Below, piece by piece: positions 7,415-15,712 of a stretch of 22,390 bases of DNA. How positions within the stretch are numbered: position 1 is the first letter of the stretch; every line of letters starts with the position of its first letter. Both the position numbers and the translations under genes were made by a program. The notes below the pieces were generated by a model. The model was not told the DNA's origin. It made no database searches and saw only the letters and a list, made by a program, of their open reading frames with translations. Source of the stretch: Candidatus Scatomorpha merdipullorum (lineage in GTDB: Bacteria; Bacillota; Clostridia; Oscillospirales; Oscillospiraceae); contig DVJK01000079.1 in assembly GCA_018716795.1 (NCBI GenBank), forward strand, positions 1 through 22,390, given 5' to 3'.

Positions 7415-8386
7415 TTGCAGGATAAATTACTCGAGGTCACCGACCTTACGACAACCTTCAAGCTTCAAAGCGGCTCGGTCGTCAGCCCGGTCGACCACGC
7501 CTCGTTCTTCGTCCGCAAGGGCGAGGTCGTCGGCATAGTCGGCGAGAGCGGCTGCGGCAAGTCCATGACGGCCACGTCCATCATCCGCCTCATCCCGCCT
7601 CCGGGCAAGATAACGGAGGGCAGGGTGCTCTTCCAGGGCAAGGACGTCGTCCGGATGCGATCGCAGGAGCTCTCGGCCCTGCGCGGGGCGCACATCTCGA
7701 CAATTTTCCAGGACCCTCTGACCTTCCTGAACCCCGTCTACACGATTGGCCGCCAGATTGGCGAGACCGTGAGGCTGCACCTGGGCGTGAGCAAGGAGGA
7801 GGCGAGGAAGAGGACGCTCGAGGTGCTGGACATGGTCAAGATACCCGCGCCCGAGCGCGTCGCCAAGTCCTACCCCTTCGAGCTCTCGGGCGGCATGAGG
7901 CAGCGCGTGCTCATCGCCATCGCGATGTGCTGCAACCCCGAGCTTATCATTGCCGACGAGCCCACGACGGCGCTCGACGTCACCGTGCAGGCGCAGATTC
8001 TCTCGCTGCTGACCGGCCTGGTGCGCGAGAAGAACATCTCCATGATACTCATCACGCACGACATGGGCATAGTCGCGGACGTCTGCGACAGGCTGTACGT
8101 CATGTACGCCGGACAGATTGTGGAGAGCGGAACCCTGGACGACATCTTTTACCGGCCCGCACATCCCTACACGAAGGCGCTTTTGAACAGCGTGCTGACA
8201 ATCAAGGAGCGGCGCGAGGTCATCGCCAGCATCCCGGGCGTCGTCCCGGACATAGAGCACTTCCCGAAGGACTGTCGCTTCGGCCCGCGCTGTCAGGAGC
8301 GCTGCGAGCGCTGCGCCGGCATGGAGCCGGGGCTTGAGGAAGTGTCCCCGGGGCATTTCGCCAAGTGCGCGCTTTATAGGAGGTGA
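7415..8386 (+). CDS. ABC transporter ATPase, DppD/OppD type
   Basis: Motifs appear in order: Walker A GESGCGKS (Lys49), Q-loop FQDPLTFLNPV, signature LSGGMRQRV, Walker B LIIADEPTTALD and the H-loop ITHD. The C-terminal oligopeptide-transporter extension contains AHPYTKALL and a Cys-rich tail, CRFGPRCQERCERC. The TTG at 7415 has AGGTG six bases upstream. An in-frame GTG at 7406 directly abuts the previous stop, with only a short gap to AAAGG, and remains possible; it would add three residues. It pairs with the following ATPase to power the importer. The product has about 323 residues, the usual length for DppD. Confidence 0.93.
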   Translation: MQDKLLEVTDLTTTFKLQSGSVVSPVDHASFFVRKGEVVGIVGESGCGKSMTATSIIRLIPPPGKITEGRVLFQGKDVVRMRSQELSALRGAHISTIFQDPLTFLNPVYTIGRQIGETVRLHLGVSKEEARKRTLEVLDMVKIPAPERVAKSYPFELSGGMRQRVLIAIAMCCNPELIIADEPTTALDVTVQAQILSLLTGLVREKNISMILITHDMGIVADVCDRLYVMYAGQIVESGTLDDIFYRPAHPYTKALLNSVLTIKERREVIASIPGVVPDIEHFPKDCRFGPRCQERCERCAGMEPGLEEVSPGHFAKCALYRR

Positions 8387-8390
8387 CGGT

Positions 8391-9422
8391 ATGGAGCGGG
8401 AAAACGTTCTCACGGAGGACGGCGAGGAAAAGCGCGTCCTCATAGAGGCGAAGAATCTGCAGCGCCTCATACGCGTGCGCGGCCGGAAGGTGGGCGGCAA
8501 GCCCGCCTACGTACACGCCGTGGACGGCGTGAGCTTCAAGGTATATGAAAACGAGACACTGGCCCTCGTCGGCGAGAGCGGCTGCGGCAAGTCGACGCTC
8601 GGCAAGACCATCCTGAACCTCGTCCCGCCCACGGGCGGCGAGCTGCTCTACAAGGGCGTGAATATATACGGGCTGTCGCCGGACGAGATGCGCATGATGC
8701 GCCGGAACATGCAGATAGTCTTCCAGGACATCGGCGCTTCGCTCAACCCGAGGCACACGATAGAGCAGATACTGATGAAGCCCATAATGATGTTCCACCC
8801 CGAGCTTTCGAACGACGAGGTGCGCGAGCGGGCCAAGCAGCTGCTCGAGACGGTCGGGCTCTCGCCCGCGGAGGCGTATATGCTGCGCTATCCGCACGAA
8901 TTCAGCGGCGGACAGCGCCAGAGGATAGGCATAGCCCGTGCGATAGCCCTGTCGCCGAAGTTCATCGTGGCGGACGAGCCGGTCTCGGCCCTCGACGTCT
9001 CCGTCAGAGGGCAGATACTCAACCTGTTCAACGAATTAAAACGCAAGCTCGGGCTCTCGTACCTGTTCATCACGCACGACATGTCCGTCGTGAGGTCGAT
9101 TGCCGACCGCGTGGCGGTCATGTACCTGGGCAAGATAGTCGAGCTGGCGGACGCCGACGACTTCTTCGCCGACACGGCGCACCCCTACGCGCAGGCGATT
9201 CTGTCGGCCACGCCGATAGCCGACCCGGAGCTCTCCCGCTCGAGGGAGGTCATCGACCTCAAGGGCGAGCTGCCCTCACCGGTCAACGTGCCGGCCGGCT
9301 GCCGCTTCTGCACCCGCTGCCGCTACGCCACGGACGAGTGCCGCAGCGTCGAGCCGGAGCTTGAGGACATCGGCGGCGGCCATCTCTGCGCCTGCGTGAG
9401 GCGCGTCCGCGGCGAAATCTGA
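8391..9422 (+). CDS. ABC transporter ATPase, DppF/OppF type
   Basis: The ATG at 8391 follows AGGAGGTGA, which overlaps the stop of the preceding gene; an upstream in-frame ATG at 8334 lies inside that gene and is not used. The 343-residue protein has Walker A GESGCGKST (Lys67), FQDIGASLNPR, signature FSGGQRQRIGIARA, Walker B FIVADEPVSALD and ITHDMSV. The C-terminal extension carries AHPYAQAILSA and GCRFCTRCRYATDEC, the Cys pattern common to Opp-type ATPases. It is the second nucleotide-binding subunit of the importer. The tight junction with the DppD-like gene implies balanced translation of the two ATPases. Confidence 0.93.
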   Translation: MERENVLTEDGEEKRVLIEAKNLQRLIRVRGRKVGGKPAYVHAVDGVSFKVYENETLALVGESGCGKSTLGKTILNLVPPTGGELLYKGVNIYGLSPDEMRMMRRNMQIVFQDIGASLNPRHTIEQILMKPIMMFHPELSNDEVRERAKQLLETVGLSPAEAYMLRYPHEFSGGQRQRIGIARAIALSPKFIVADEPVSALDVSVRGQILNLFNELKRKLGLSYLFITHDMSVVRSIADRVAVMYLGKIVELADADDFFADTAHPYAQAILSATPIADPELSRSREVIDLKGELPSPVNVPAGCRFCTRCRYATDECRSVEPELEDIGGGHLCACVRRVRGEI

Positions 9423-9441
9423 GGCCGCGGGAAAAAGAGTT

Positions 9442-9465
9442 ATTTCTGTCCGAAGGACCGGAAAT
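9442..9465 (+). other. Leader hairpin ahead of the binding-protein gene
   Basis: ATTTC (9442-9446) and GTCC (9448-9451) pair with GGAC (9455-9458) and GAAAT (9461-9465) around a GAA loop, with a small internal bulge. It lies between the DppF-like gene and the substrate-binding gene and leaves the AGGAGG site free. Such a hairpin could protect a processed mRNA and raise binding-protein output; that role is inferred. Confidence 0.4.
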
Positions 9466-9489
9466 ATACAAAACAAAGGAGGAAATGAA

Positions 9490-11178
9490 ATGAGGAAAAT
9501 CACGGCATTGCTGCTGGCTCTTGTCATGATTGTCGGCCTCGCCGCCTGCGGCGAGAGCGGCGGGGAGACCACCCCTCCCGCCACCGAACCGGGCGACGCC
9601 CTTCAGCAGCAGGAAGACGCCACCCAGGATCTCGACGAAATCAGCGGGAACCAGGGCGACGAGGAAAAGCAGTACGGCGGCACCTTTATCGTGGGCATCC
9701 CCGCCGACCCCGCGGGCTTCATGGGCGCGGTCAGCACCGACACCTATGACAAGTACGCCTGGCAGCCCATGGCCATCGGCCTGCTCGACTACGACGCGGC
9801 CAACAACATGGAGCCGGTGTGCAGCGAGCTGGCGGAGTCCTATGAGTTCTCCGACGACTATATGCACCTGACCTTCCACCTGAGGGAGGCCTACTGGAGC
9901 GACGGCGAGCCCATCACCTCCGAGGACGTCAAGTTCACCATCGAGGAGTTCCTGCTGCCCTACAGCTCCAACATGCAGAACGAGCTCGTCAACCTCGAGT
10001 CCATCGAGTGCCCCGACGAGAGGACCGTCACCATCAACCTCTCCCAGCCCAACAAGGCCCTCATCGGCTTCTGGCACAGCTTCTACTGCTCCGTGCTCCC
10101 CGAGCACGTCTGGGCCGACTACGCCGAGAATTATCAGGACTGCCCCGAGTTCCTGAACCCGACCGTCGTCGGCGGCCCCTTCATCCTCTCCGAGTACGTC
10201 TCCGGCGACCACATCACCTATGTGCGCAATGAGAACTACTGGAACGAGGAGGAGCCCTACGTCGACACCGTCATCCTCAGGATAATCCCCGACCAGACCA
10301 CCATGGGCGAAGCCCTCGAGGCCGGCGAGATCGACCTCGCTCCCAGCGCCGCCATCTCCTATGACGAGTGCGACAGGCTCCGCGACGTCGACGGCATCAC
10401 CGTCTACGACATCGGCAAGGAGCTGCGCACCACCGTCTACTACGTCGGCCTCAACCAGCAGAGCGAGAAGCTCGCCGACAAGGAGGTCCGCGCCGCCCTT
10501 CTCGAGGCCGTCGACCAGGACGACCTCATCACCACCGTCTTCAACGGCTACGGCCAGGCCTGCTACACCCCGATCCCGAACAACTCGGCCTTCAACGAGA
10601 TACGCATCGAGCCCGACGAGGTCTACGACTACGACCCCGAGAGCGCCGCGGCCCGCCTCGACGCCGCCGGCTATCCCGCCGACGCCAACGGGAACCGCGA
10701 CCTCACCATCACCATCGTCTGCGAGAGCAACGAGAAGGAGCGCATGCTGTCCGAGTCGCTCCGCAGCTACTGGGCGGCCGTCGGCGTCGAGACCGAGATT
10801 GTCTCCCTCGACCGCGCTGCCATGGTCGAGAGGGTGTACACCCAGAGAGACTACGACGTCTCCTTCATAGACGGCGGCCTGAGCTCTGACTTCGCCACCT
10901 GCGCCAACCGCTACTGCTCGAGCTACACGGGCAACTACTGCAACCCCGGCAACCTGAACAATCCTGAGATCGACGAGCTCTTCAAGATTGTCGGCGCCCA
11001 GGATGAGGAGACCCAGAAGGCCACCTACGCCGAGCTCCAGAACCTCATCGCGAGCGAGGCCTCCTTCATGTGGCTCCAGAACTGGGCCCCCTACGCCGTC
11101 AGCGACAACGTCGGCGGCCACCCCTTCCGTCCGGACGTCCAGTTCGACAACTGGGCCGGCGTCTGGATTAAGAACTGA
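9490..11178 (+). CDS. Lipoprotein substrate-binding protein, family 5 (DppA/OppA type)
   Basis: The 562-residue protein has a type II signal ending in LAAC with Cys20 as the lipidated residue, then a Ser/Thr/Pro/Gln-rich linker to about residue 55. The folded part shows family 5 features: YGGTFIVGIPADP, an LTFHLREAYWSDGEPITSEDVKFT-type segment and, near the C-terminus, SFMWLQNWAPYA. It captures the substrate outside the membrane for the permeases encoded upstream. GGAGG precedes the ATG. Codons end in C far more often than in neighbouring genes, and Ile ATA is almost absent, a sign of high expression. The ligand is unknown: peptide from the peptidase context, or a sugar-like compound from the downstream genes. 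Confidence 0.93.
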   Translation: MRKITALLLALVMIVGLAACGESGGETTPPATEPGDALQQQEDATQDLDEISGNQGDEEKQYGGTFIVGIPADPAGFMGAVSTDTYDKYAWQPMAIGLLDYDAANNMEPVCSELAESYEFSDDYMHLTFHLREAYWSDGEPITSEDVKFTIEEFLLPYSSNMQNELVNLESIECPDERTVTINLSQPNKALIGFWHSFYCSVLPEHVWADYAENYQDCPEFLNPTVVGGPFILSEYVSGDHITYVRNENYWNEEEPYVDTVILRIIPDQTTMGEALEAGEIDLAPSAAISYDECDRLRDVDGITVYDIGKELRTTVYYVGLNQQSEKLADKEVRAALLEAVDQDDLITTVFNGYGQACYTPIPNNSAFNEIRIEPDEVYDYDPESAAARLDAAGYPADANGNRDLTITIVCESNEKERMLSESLRSYWAAVGVETEIVSLDRAAMVERVYTQRDYDVSFIDGGLSSDFATCANRYCSSYTGNYCNPGNLNNPEIDELFKIVGAQDEETQKATYAELQNLIASEASFMWLQNWAPYAVSDNVGGHPFRPDVQFDNWAGVWIKN

Positions 11179-11407
11179 AACCGGCAAGAGATAGTAAAAA
11201 CCCAAAGGCAAATTGCCGGGGCCCGCTTTTGCGGGCCCCGGCAGCGAAACCGCGCCGCGCCCTCGAACGGGGCGCAGGCATAAGCTCATGCGCTCGCCGG
11301 ACGTCCGGCGCTGAATACGGAAATAACGGCGCCTGCCGCGCCTTAAAAATATAGGGATAGTATGATGAGAGAGCTTCACCTTTATGTGTTGCGGAAAGGA
11401 ACTGTTT
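11179..11407. other. Palindrome-rich intergenic region
   Basis: About 230 bases lack a gene. Beyond the strong hairpin at 11215-11242 (listed separately), GCGCCC (11257-11262) pairs with GGGCGC (11270-11275), and CGCCGGACGTCCGGCG (11295-11310) is a perfect 16-base palindrome. A TATGAT at 11361-11366 resembles a -10 box, but no matching -35 box is seen 17 bases upstream. This spacer separates the importer genes from the sugar-acid genes and is the likeliest place for differential regulation. Confidence 0.5.
11215..11242 (+). terminator. Terminator-like hairpin after the binding-protein gene
   Basis: GCCGGGGCCCGC (11215-11226), a TTTT loop and GCGGGCCCCGGC (11231-11242) form a perfect 12-bp stem 36 bases after the stop. 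No U-tract follows on the + strand, so full termination is doubtful; partial termination or protection of the upstream mRNA 3' end is more likely. Confidence 0.45.
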
Positions 11408-12511
11408 ATGAGCAAGATAAGCGAAATGAGCCGCGAGTCCTGGATAATGAGCACCTTCCCCGAGTGGGGCACCTGGCTCAACGAGGATATTGAAAACGAG
11501 ACCGTCGCGCCCGGCACCGTCGCCATGTGGTGGCTGGGCTGCACCGGGATATGGTTCAAAACCCCGGGCGGCGCCAATATATCCGTGGATTTGTGGTGCG
11601 GCAACGGCAAGCGCACGCACGGCGACGACAAGATGAAGGTCGGCCACCAGATGGCGAACATGTGCGGCGCAAGGCGCATGCAGCCGAACCTGCGCGCCGT
11701 GCCCTTCGTCGTCGACCCCTTCGCCTTCAAGCAGGTTGACGCCGTCCTTGCCACGCACTATCATCAGGACCACATGAGCGCCGAGTGGGCGGCCCATGTG
11801 ATACAAAGCGGCATGACCACGACCGACGCCGAGGGCAGGGAGGTGCCGGTGCCCTTCGTCGGGCCGAAGAAGTCCGTTGAGACCTGGATTAAGTGGGGCG
11901 TTCCCGCCGAGCGCTGCATAACCGTCAAACCGGGTGATACGCTCCGCGTCAAGGACGTGGAGATAGTCGTCCTCGACTCCTTCGACCGCACCTGCCTCGT
12001 CACCACCGACTCCACCGGTCCGGACCGCGAGGAGCTCTCCGGCGTCTGCCCGACGGATATGGACGAAAAAGCGGTCAACTACCTGCTCAAGACGCCCGGC
12101 GGCAACATATACCATTCCGGCGACAGCCACTATTCCATCTACTACGCCAAGCACGGCAAGGACCACGACATAGACGTGGCCTTCGGCTCCTACGGCGAGA
12201 ACCCCGTGGGCATGGCGGACAAGATGACCTCCTGCGACATACTCCGCATGGCCGAGGCCCTGCGCTGCAAGGTCGTCATACCCATACACTACGACGTCTG
12301 GACGAATTTCATGGCCGATCCCGCCGAGGTAAGGCTGCTCTGGGAGTTCAAGAAGGACAGACTGGACTATAAGTTCCACCCCTTCCTCTGGGAGGTCGGC
12401 GGCAAATATGTCTATCCCACGGACAAGGACAAGCTCGCCTATCACCACAGACGCGGCTTTGAGGACTGCTTCGAGGCGCCTCAGAACATCCCGTTCCGCT
12501 CCATGCTGTAA
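11408..12511 (+). CDS. ulaG: L-ascorbate-6-phosphate lactonase-like protein (UlaG family)
   Basis: The 367-residue protein matches the recalled E. coli UlaG almost throughout: RESWIMSTFPEWGTWLN near the start, MWWLGCTGIW, QPNLR, DPFAF, the metal motif THYHQDH (His117, His119, Asp121, His122), YHSGDSHYS and FGSYGENP. UlaG is a metallo-beta-lactamase-fold enzyme that opens L-ascorbate 6-phosphate to 3-keto-L-gulonate 6-phosphate in the cytosol. The ATG at 11408 follows GGAAAGGA by seven bases; the in-frame ATG at 11384 precedes that site. The four-residue difference in the HxHxDH loop (YHQ against DHN in E. coli) keeps the metal ligands. The absence of PTS genes leaves the real substrate open. 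Confidence 0.88.
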   Translation: MSKISEMSRESWIMSTFPEWGTWLNEDIENETVAPGTVAMWWLGCTGIWFKTPGGANISVDLWCGNGKRTHGDDKMKVGHQMANMCGARRMQPNLRAVPFVVDPFAFKQVDAVLATHYHQDHMSAEWAAHVIQSGMTTTDAEGREVPVPFVGPKKSVETWIKWGVPAERCITVKPGDTLRVKDVEIVVLDSFDRTCLVTTDSTGPDREELSGVCPTDMDEKAVNYLLKTPGGNIYHSGDSHYSIYYAKHGKDHDIDVAFGSYGENPVGMADKMTSCDILRMAEALRCKVVIPIHYDVWTNFMADPAEVRLLWEFKKDRLDYKFHPFLWEVGGKYVYPTDKDKLAYHHRRGFEDCFEAPQNIPFRSML

Positions 12512-12522
12512 GGGTGAGGTCT

Positions 12523-13563
12523 ATGAGGGTTGAAAAGCGCGCCATAGCCGAGCTCACGCTCTGCTACTGCGTGGCGCAGATACAATATAGGGGAGAGCCG
12601 CACTTCCTCGTCGCCTCCGAGAAGGAGCACGAGTGCCTGCTCTTCGACGAACACGGCAGGCTTGCGGACACGGTCTGGGAGGGGCCGGGCGGCACCATGT
12701 CCATGGTGCCCCTGCCGGGGCGCGACGGCGCCTTCCTCGCCACGCACCGGTTCTATTCTCCCAACAACTCAAAGGAGGCCAAGATTGTCCTCTGCCGGCA
12801 TACGGAGAGCGGCTGGGCCGTGCGGACAATTGCCGAGCTGCCCTACGTCCACCGCTTCGACATCCTCGAGCGCGGCGGGGCGCGCTATCTGCTGGCCTGC
12901 TGCATCAAGAGCGGCTATGAGTACAAGGACGACTGGCGCTTCCCCGGCATGACTCTGGCATGCCGGCTGCCGGAGGACTTCCCGGACAACCCGGACTGCG
13001 TCCTCGAATTTACCGAGCTCAAGGGCGGCATGCTTAAAAATCACGGCTACTGCCGCGACATGCACAACGGCGTCATGACCGGCCTCGTCACCTGCGAGGA
13101 GGGCGTCTACCGCTTCACGCCTCCCGCGGCGGGAGAGAGCGGATGGAAGATTGAGCTCCTGCTCGCCGAGCCGGTCAGCGACTGCGTAATGCTCGACTTC
13201 GACGGAGACGGGCGGAAGGAGCTGCTGACGCTCAGCCCCTTCCACGGGGATACCCTGCGCGTCTATCACGCCTCCGGCGAGGGCTATGTCAAGGTCTTCG
13301 AATACGGCGAGAAGATAGAGTTCGCGCACGCTATATGCGCGGATATCATCTGCGGCAGGCCCATGGCGGTGATAGGGCACCGCAAGGGCAAAAGGGACCT
13401 CCTCTCCGTGGAGTACGCCGGCGGGGAATACCGCGTCGGCGTTATCGACCACGACGTGGGCCCGGCGAACGTCCTGCACGCCATTGTGGACGGGAAGGAC
13501 GTGCTGCTGAGCGCCAACAGGGAGATAAACGAAGTGGCGTATTACGAGCTGAGCGAGAGATAA
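12523..13563 (+). CDS. Beta-propeller-like protein of unknown function
   Basis: The 346-residue protein is not confidently assigned. It shows repeated beta-strand blocks and one calcium-type loop, LDFDGDGRKELLTLS, typical of FG-GAP/VCBS propeller repeats. Further WEGPGGTMSMVPLP, FDILERGGARYLLACC and AVIGHRKGKRDLLSVEY segments read like propeller blades. There is no signal peptide or membrane helix, which is unusual since many FG-GAP proteins are extracellular. The ATG at 12523 has AAGGG eight bases upstream; a GTG at 12514 lies within that site. It sits 11 bases after the UlaG-like gene and 11 before the kinase, so it belongs to this pathway. A sugar-acid lyase, isomerase or lactonase role is possible but not shown. 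Confidence 0.7.
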   Translation: MRVEKRAIAELTLCYCVAQIQYRGEPHFLVASEKEHECLLFDEHGRLADTVWEGPGGTMSMVPLPGRDGAFLATHRFYSPNNSKEAKIVLCRHTESGWAVRTIAELPYVHRFDILERGGARYLLACCIKSGYEYKDDWRFPGMTLACRLPEDFPDNPDCVLEFTELKGGMLKNHGYCRDMHNGVMTGLVTCEEGVYRFTPPAAGESGWKIELLLAEPVSDCVMLDFDGDGRKELLTLSPFHGDTLRVYHASGEGYVKVFEYGEKIEFAHAICADIICGRPMAVIGHRKGKRDLLSVEYAGGEYRVGVIDHDVGPANVLHAIVDGKDVLLSANREINEVAYYELSER

Positions 13564-13574
13564 CGGAGGGAATT

Positions 13575-14636
13575 ATGCCCAAGTATGATTTCATGAGCTT
13601 CGGCGAGCCGAATATAAGGCTCACGCCCCTGGGGCACGACCGCTTCGGGCAGACGGACGAGATGCGCCTGGGCATAGCCGCGGCGGAGCTCAACTGCTGC
13701 GTGGACATAGCCAACCTGAGCGTCGAAAAGCTGCTGCCCACGATGAAGACGGCCTATATCACCAAGCTGGTGGACAACTGGACGGGCCGCTATATCGTCA
13801 GCCGCGCGCAGATGTACGGCGTGGACATGTCCAACATCGTGGTTGAGGACTTCGACAAAATAGGCCGCGTCCGCAACGGCCTGGCCTTCATTGAGCTCGG
13901 CCTGGGCCCGAGGCCCAGCTATCAGATATACGACCGCGGCCACTCGGCCCTGAGCCTCATAAAGCCCGGGGATATAGACTGGGACGCCGTGCTGGACACC
14001 CGCTGGTTCCACACCACGGGCATAGTCACGCCCCTCGGCGAGCACACGGCGGGAGAGGTCATGGCGGCCATCCGCGCCGCCAAGCGCCGCGGCGCGGTCG
14101 TGAGCTACGACATAAATTACCGCAGCACGCTCTGGAGCAGGGAGGAGGCCGCCGCAGTCATAGGCGAGATAATCCCGCTCGTGGACGTGGTCTTCGGCGG
14201 GGCGGCGGACTTTGAGGCCATCCTCGGCGTAAGCCCGGGGCCGGAGGCCGCGGCGGCGGACGCCCCGGAGCTCTATCGCGCCGCAGCCGGGAAGGTCATG
14301 GAGCGCTATCCCAACCTGAAGGCGCTGGCCACCACGCAGAGATGGGTGCACAGCGCGCTGCTGAACGACTGGCAGGGCTATCTGCTGACAGGGAACGGCT
14401 TCTACGCCTCGCGCAGATACGAGAACGTGGAGATAAACGACCGCGTGGGCAGCGGCGACAGCTACGCCTCAGCCATAATCTGGGGCATGCTCAGCGGTCT
14501 CGGAGAGCGGGAGAACGTAGAGCTTGCGGCGGCGTATTCGGCGCTCTGCCACACCGTGCGCAACGACTGGTGCCTCGTCTCGCGCGAGGAGGCGCAGGCG
14601 CTCGCGGACGGCATGGGCGCGGGAGTGCGCAGATAG
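13575..14636 (+). CDS. PfkB-family sugar kinase (2-keto-3-deoxygluconate kinase-like)
   Basis: The 353-residue protein begins with DFMSFGEPNIRLTP, like KdgK-type kinases, and carries the PfkB signature DRVGSGDSYASA with catalytic Asp295. VVSYDINYRSTLW is the typical D-x-N-x-R segment of 2-keto-3-deoxygluconate kinases. It should phosphorylate a sugar or sugar acid with ATP in the cytosol. The start at 13575 has GGAGGG five to ten bases upstream; an in-frame start at 13335 lies inside the previous gene and is rejected. Its place between UlaG-like and UlaE-like genes suggests that it makes the phosphorylated substrate a PTS would otherwise supply. Substrate is inferred only at family level. Confidence 0.87.
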   Translation: MPKYDFMSFGEPNIRLTPLGHDRFGQTDEMRLGIAAAELNCCVDIANLSVEKLLPTMKTAYITKLVDNWTGRYIVSRAQMYGVDMSNIVVEDFDKIGRVRNGLAFIELGLGPRPSYQIYDRGHSALSLIKPGDIDWDAVLDTRWFHTTGIVTPLGEHTAGEVMAAIRAAKRRGAVVSYDINYRSTLWSREEAAAVIGEIIPLVDVVFGGAADFEAILGVSPGPEAAAADAPELYRAAAGKVMERYPNLKALATTQRWVHSALLNDWQGYLLTGNGFYASRRYENVEINDRVGSGDSYASAIIWGMLSGLGERENVELAAAYSALCHTVRNDWCLVSREEAQALADGMGAGVRR

Positions 14637-14651
14637 GCAAAGGGGATTTAT

Positions 14652-15545
14652 ATGTTTGGGAATCATCTGGCGGGAATATACGAAAAGGCCCTCGATCCCT
14701 CCGACAGCTGGGAGCGGAGGCTCCGAAAGGCCAAAAGCCTCGGCTTCGATTTCCTGGAGATAAGCATAGACGAGAGCGACGAGCGCCTTGAGCGCCTATA
14801 CTGGCCGCGCGAAGAGATTGAAGGGCTGCGCCGTCTCAGCTCCGCCGAGGGGATGCCTATCAGGTCCATGTGCCTGAGCGGGCACCGCCGCTTCCCCTTC
14901 GGCAGCGCCGACGCCGCCGTGAGGGAGAAGGCCTATGACATCATGGACAGGGCCATAGATTTCGCCTGCGCGGCGGGCATACGGGTGATACAGCTGGCGG
15001 GCTACGACGTCTATTACGAGCCCTCGACGCCCGAATCGGTGCGCAGGTTCCGCGAGGGGATGTGCTGGGCGGTCAGGCGCGCGGCGCGCAGCCAGGTCAT
15101 GCTGGCCATGGAGATAATGGACACGGCCTTTATGAACTCGATAACCAAGCACATGGGCTATGAGGCCATGCTGCACTCGCCCTGGTACAAGGTCTATCCG
15201 GACATCGGCAACCTCAGCGCCTGGGGAGAAAACGACCCCATTGAGGAGCTGAGCCGCGGCCTGGACAGCATAGTCGCCGTCCACGTCAAGGACACGCTGC
15301 CCGTGAGAGCAGACAGCGCGGGGAAGTTCAAGGGTGTGCCCTTCGGCTCCGGCTGCGTCGACTTCGCCGGGGCCTTCGCAAGGCTGGAGGAGCTGGGCTA
15401 CGCCGGGCCCTACATGATTGAAATGTGGTACGAGCCAGGTACGGACGACATGGAAAGGATAAGCGCCGCGCAAAGCTGGCTCGAGCGGCAGTTCCAAGCC
15501 GCCCTTGCCAAAACGGGCGCCGCGCGCAAGGGCGCCGCGCCGTGA
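14652..15545 (+). CDS. ulaE: L-ribulose/L-xylulose-5-phosphate 3-epimerase (UlaE family)
   Basis: The 297-residue TIM-barrel protein matches recalled E. coli UlaE/SgbU: GIYEKAL, KSLGFDFLEISIDESDERL, MCLSGHRRFPFGS and GIRVIQLAGYDVYYEP. The metal and acid-base residues are conserved: Glu154 in MEIMD, Asp184 in YPDIGNLSAW, His211 in VAVHVKDT and Glu257 in MIEMW. UlaE interconverts L-xylulose 5-phosphate and L-ribulose 5-phosphate at C3. AAGGGGA precedes the ATG. The C-terminus ends in a Lys/Ala-rich tail encoded by two 11-base direct repeats (15515-15525, 15530-15540). It shares the operon with the kinase 15 bases upstream. The decarboxylase and 4-epimerase that flank this step in E. coli are not in the window. 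Confidence 0.9.
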   Translation: MFGNHLAGIYEKALDPSDSWERRLRKAKSLGFDFLEISIDESDERLERLYWPREEIEGLRRLSSAEGMPIRSMCLSGHRRFPFGSADAAVREKAYDIMDRAIDFACAAGIRVIQLAGYDVYYEPSTPESVRRFREGMCWAVRRAARSQVMLAMEIMDTAFMNSITKHMGYEAMLHSPWYKVYPDIGNLSAWGENDPIEELSRGLDSIVAVHVKDTLPVRADSAGKFKGVPFGSGCVDFAGAFARLEELGYAGPYMIEMWYEPGTDDMERISAAQSWLERQFQAALAKTGAARKGAAP

Positions 15546-15607
15546 TCGCCGCTTGAGCGTTTTCCGCGCGGCATATATTCAAATTGCCGATTATATGAAT
15601 TATTCGC

Positions 15608-15636
15608 TTGACTATTTTAACAAAATTAAATATAAT
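15608..15636 (+). promoter_or_regulatory. Sigma-A promoter of the DeoR-family regulator
   Basis: TTGACT (15608-15613), a 17-nt spacer and TATAAT (15631-15636) give a near-perfect promoter in a sharply AT-rich island between GC-rich genes. Transcription would begin near 15643, about 70 bases before the regulator start. The short inverted pair ATTCA/TGAAT upstream could be part of an operator, but it is only five bases per arm. Confidence 0.85.
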
Positions 15637-15712
15637 TGTGTCGTAAAAACTGAATTGTAGGAACAAAGCAGGCCGGATTTTTGGGAACAATCGATTGGGG
15701 CGCGGTGAATTT

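Noticed and set aside
9283..11754. 823-residue open frame on the - strand over the binding-protein gene
   Set aside because: It is a shadow of strongly C-ending codons in the opposite gene; the translation is mostly G/V/D/L runs.
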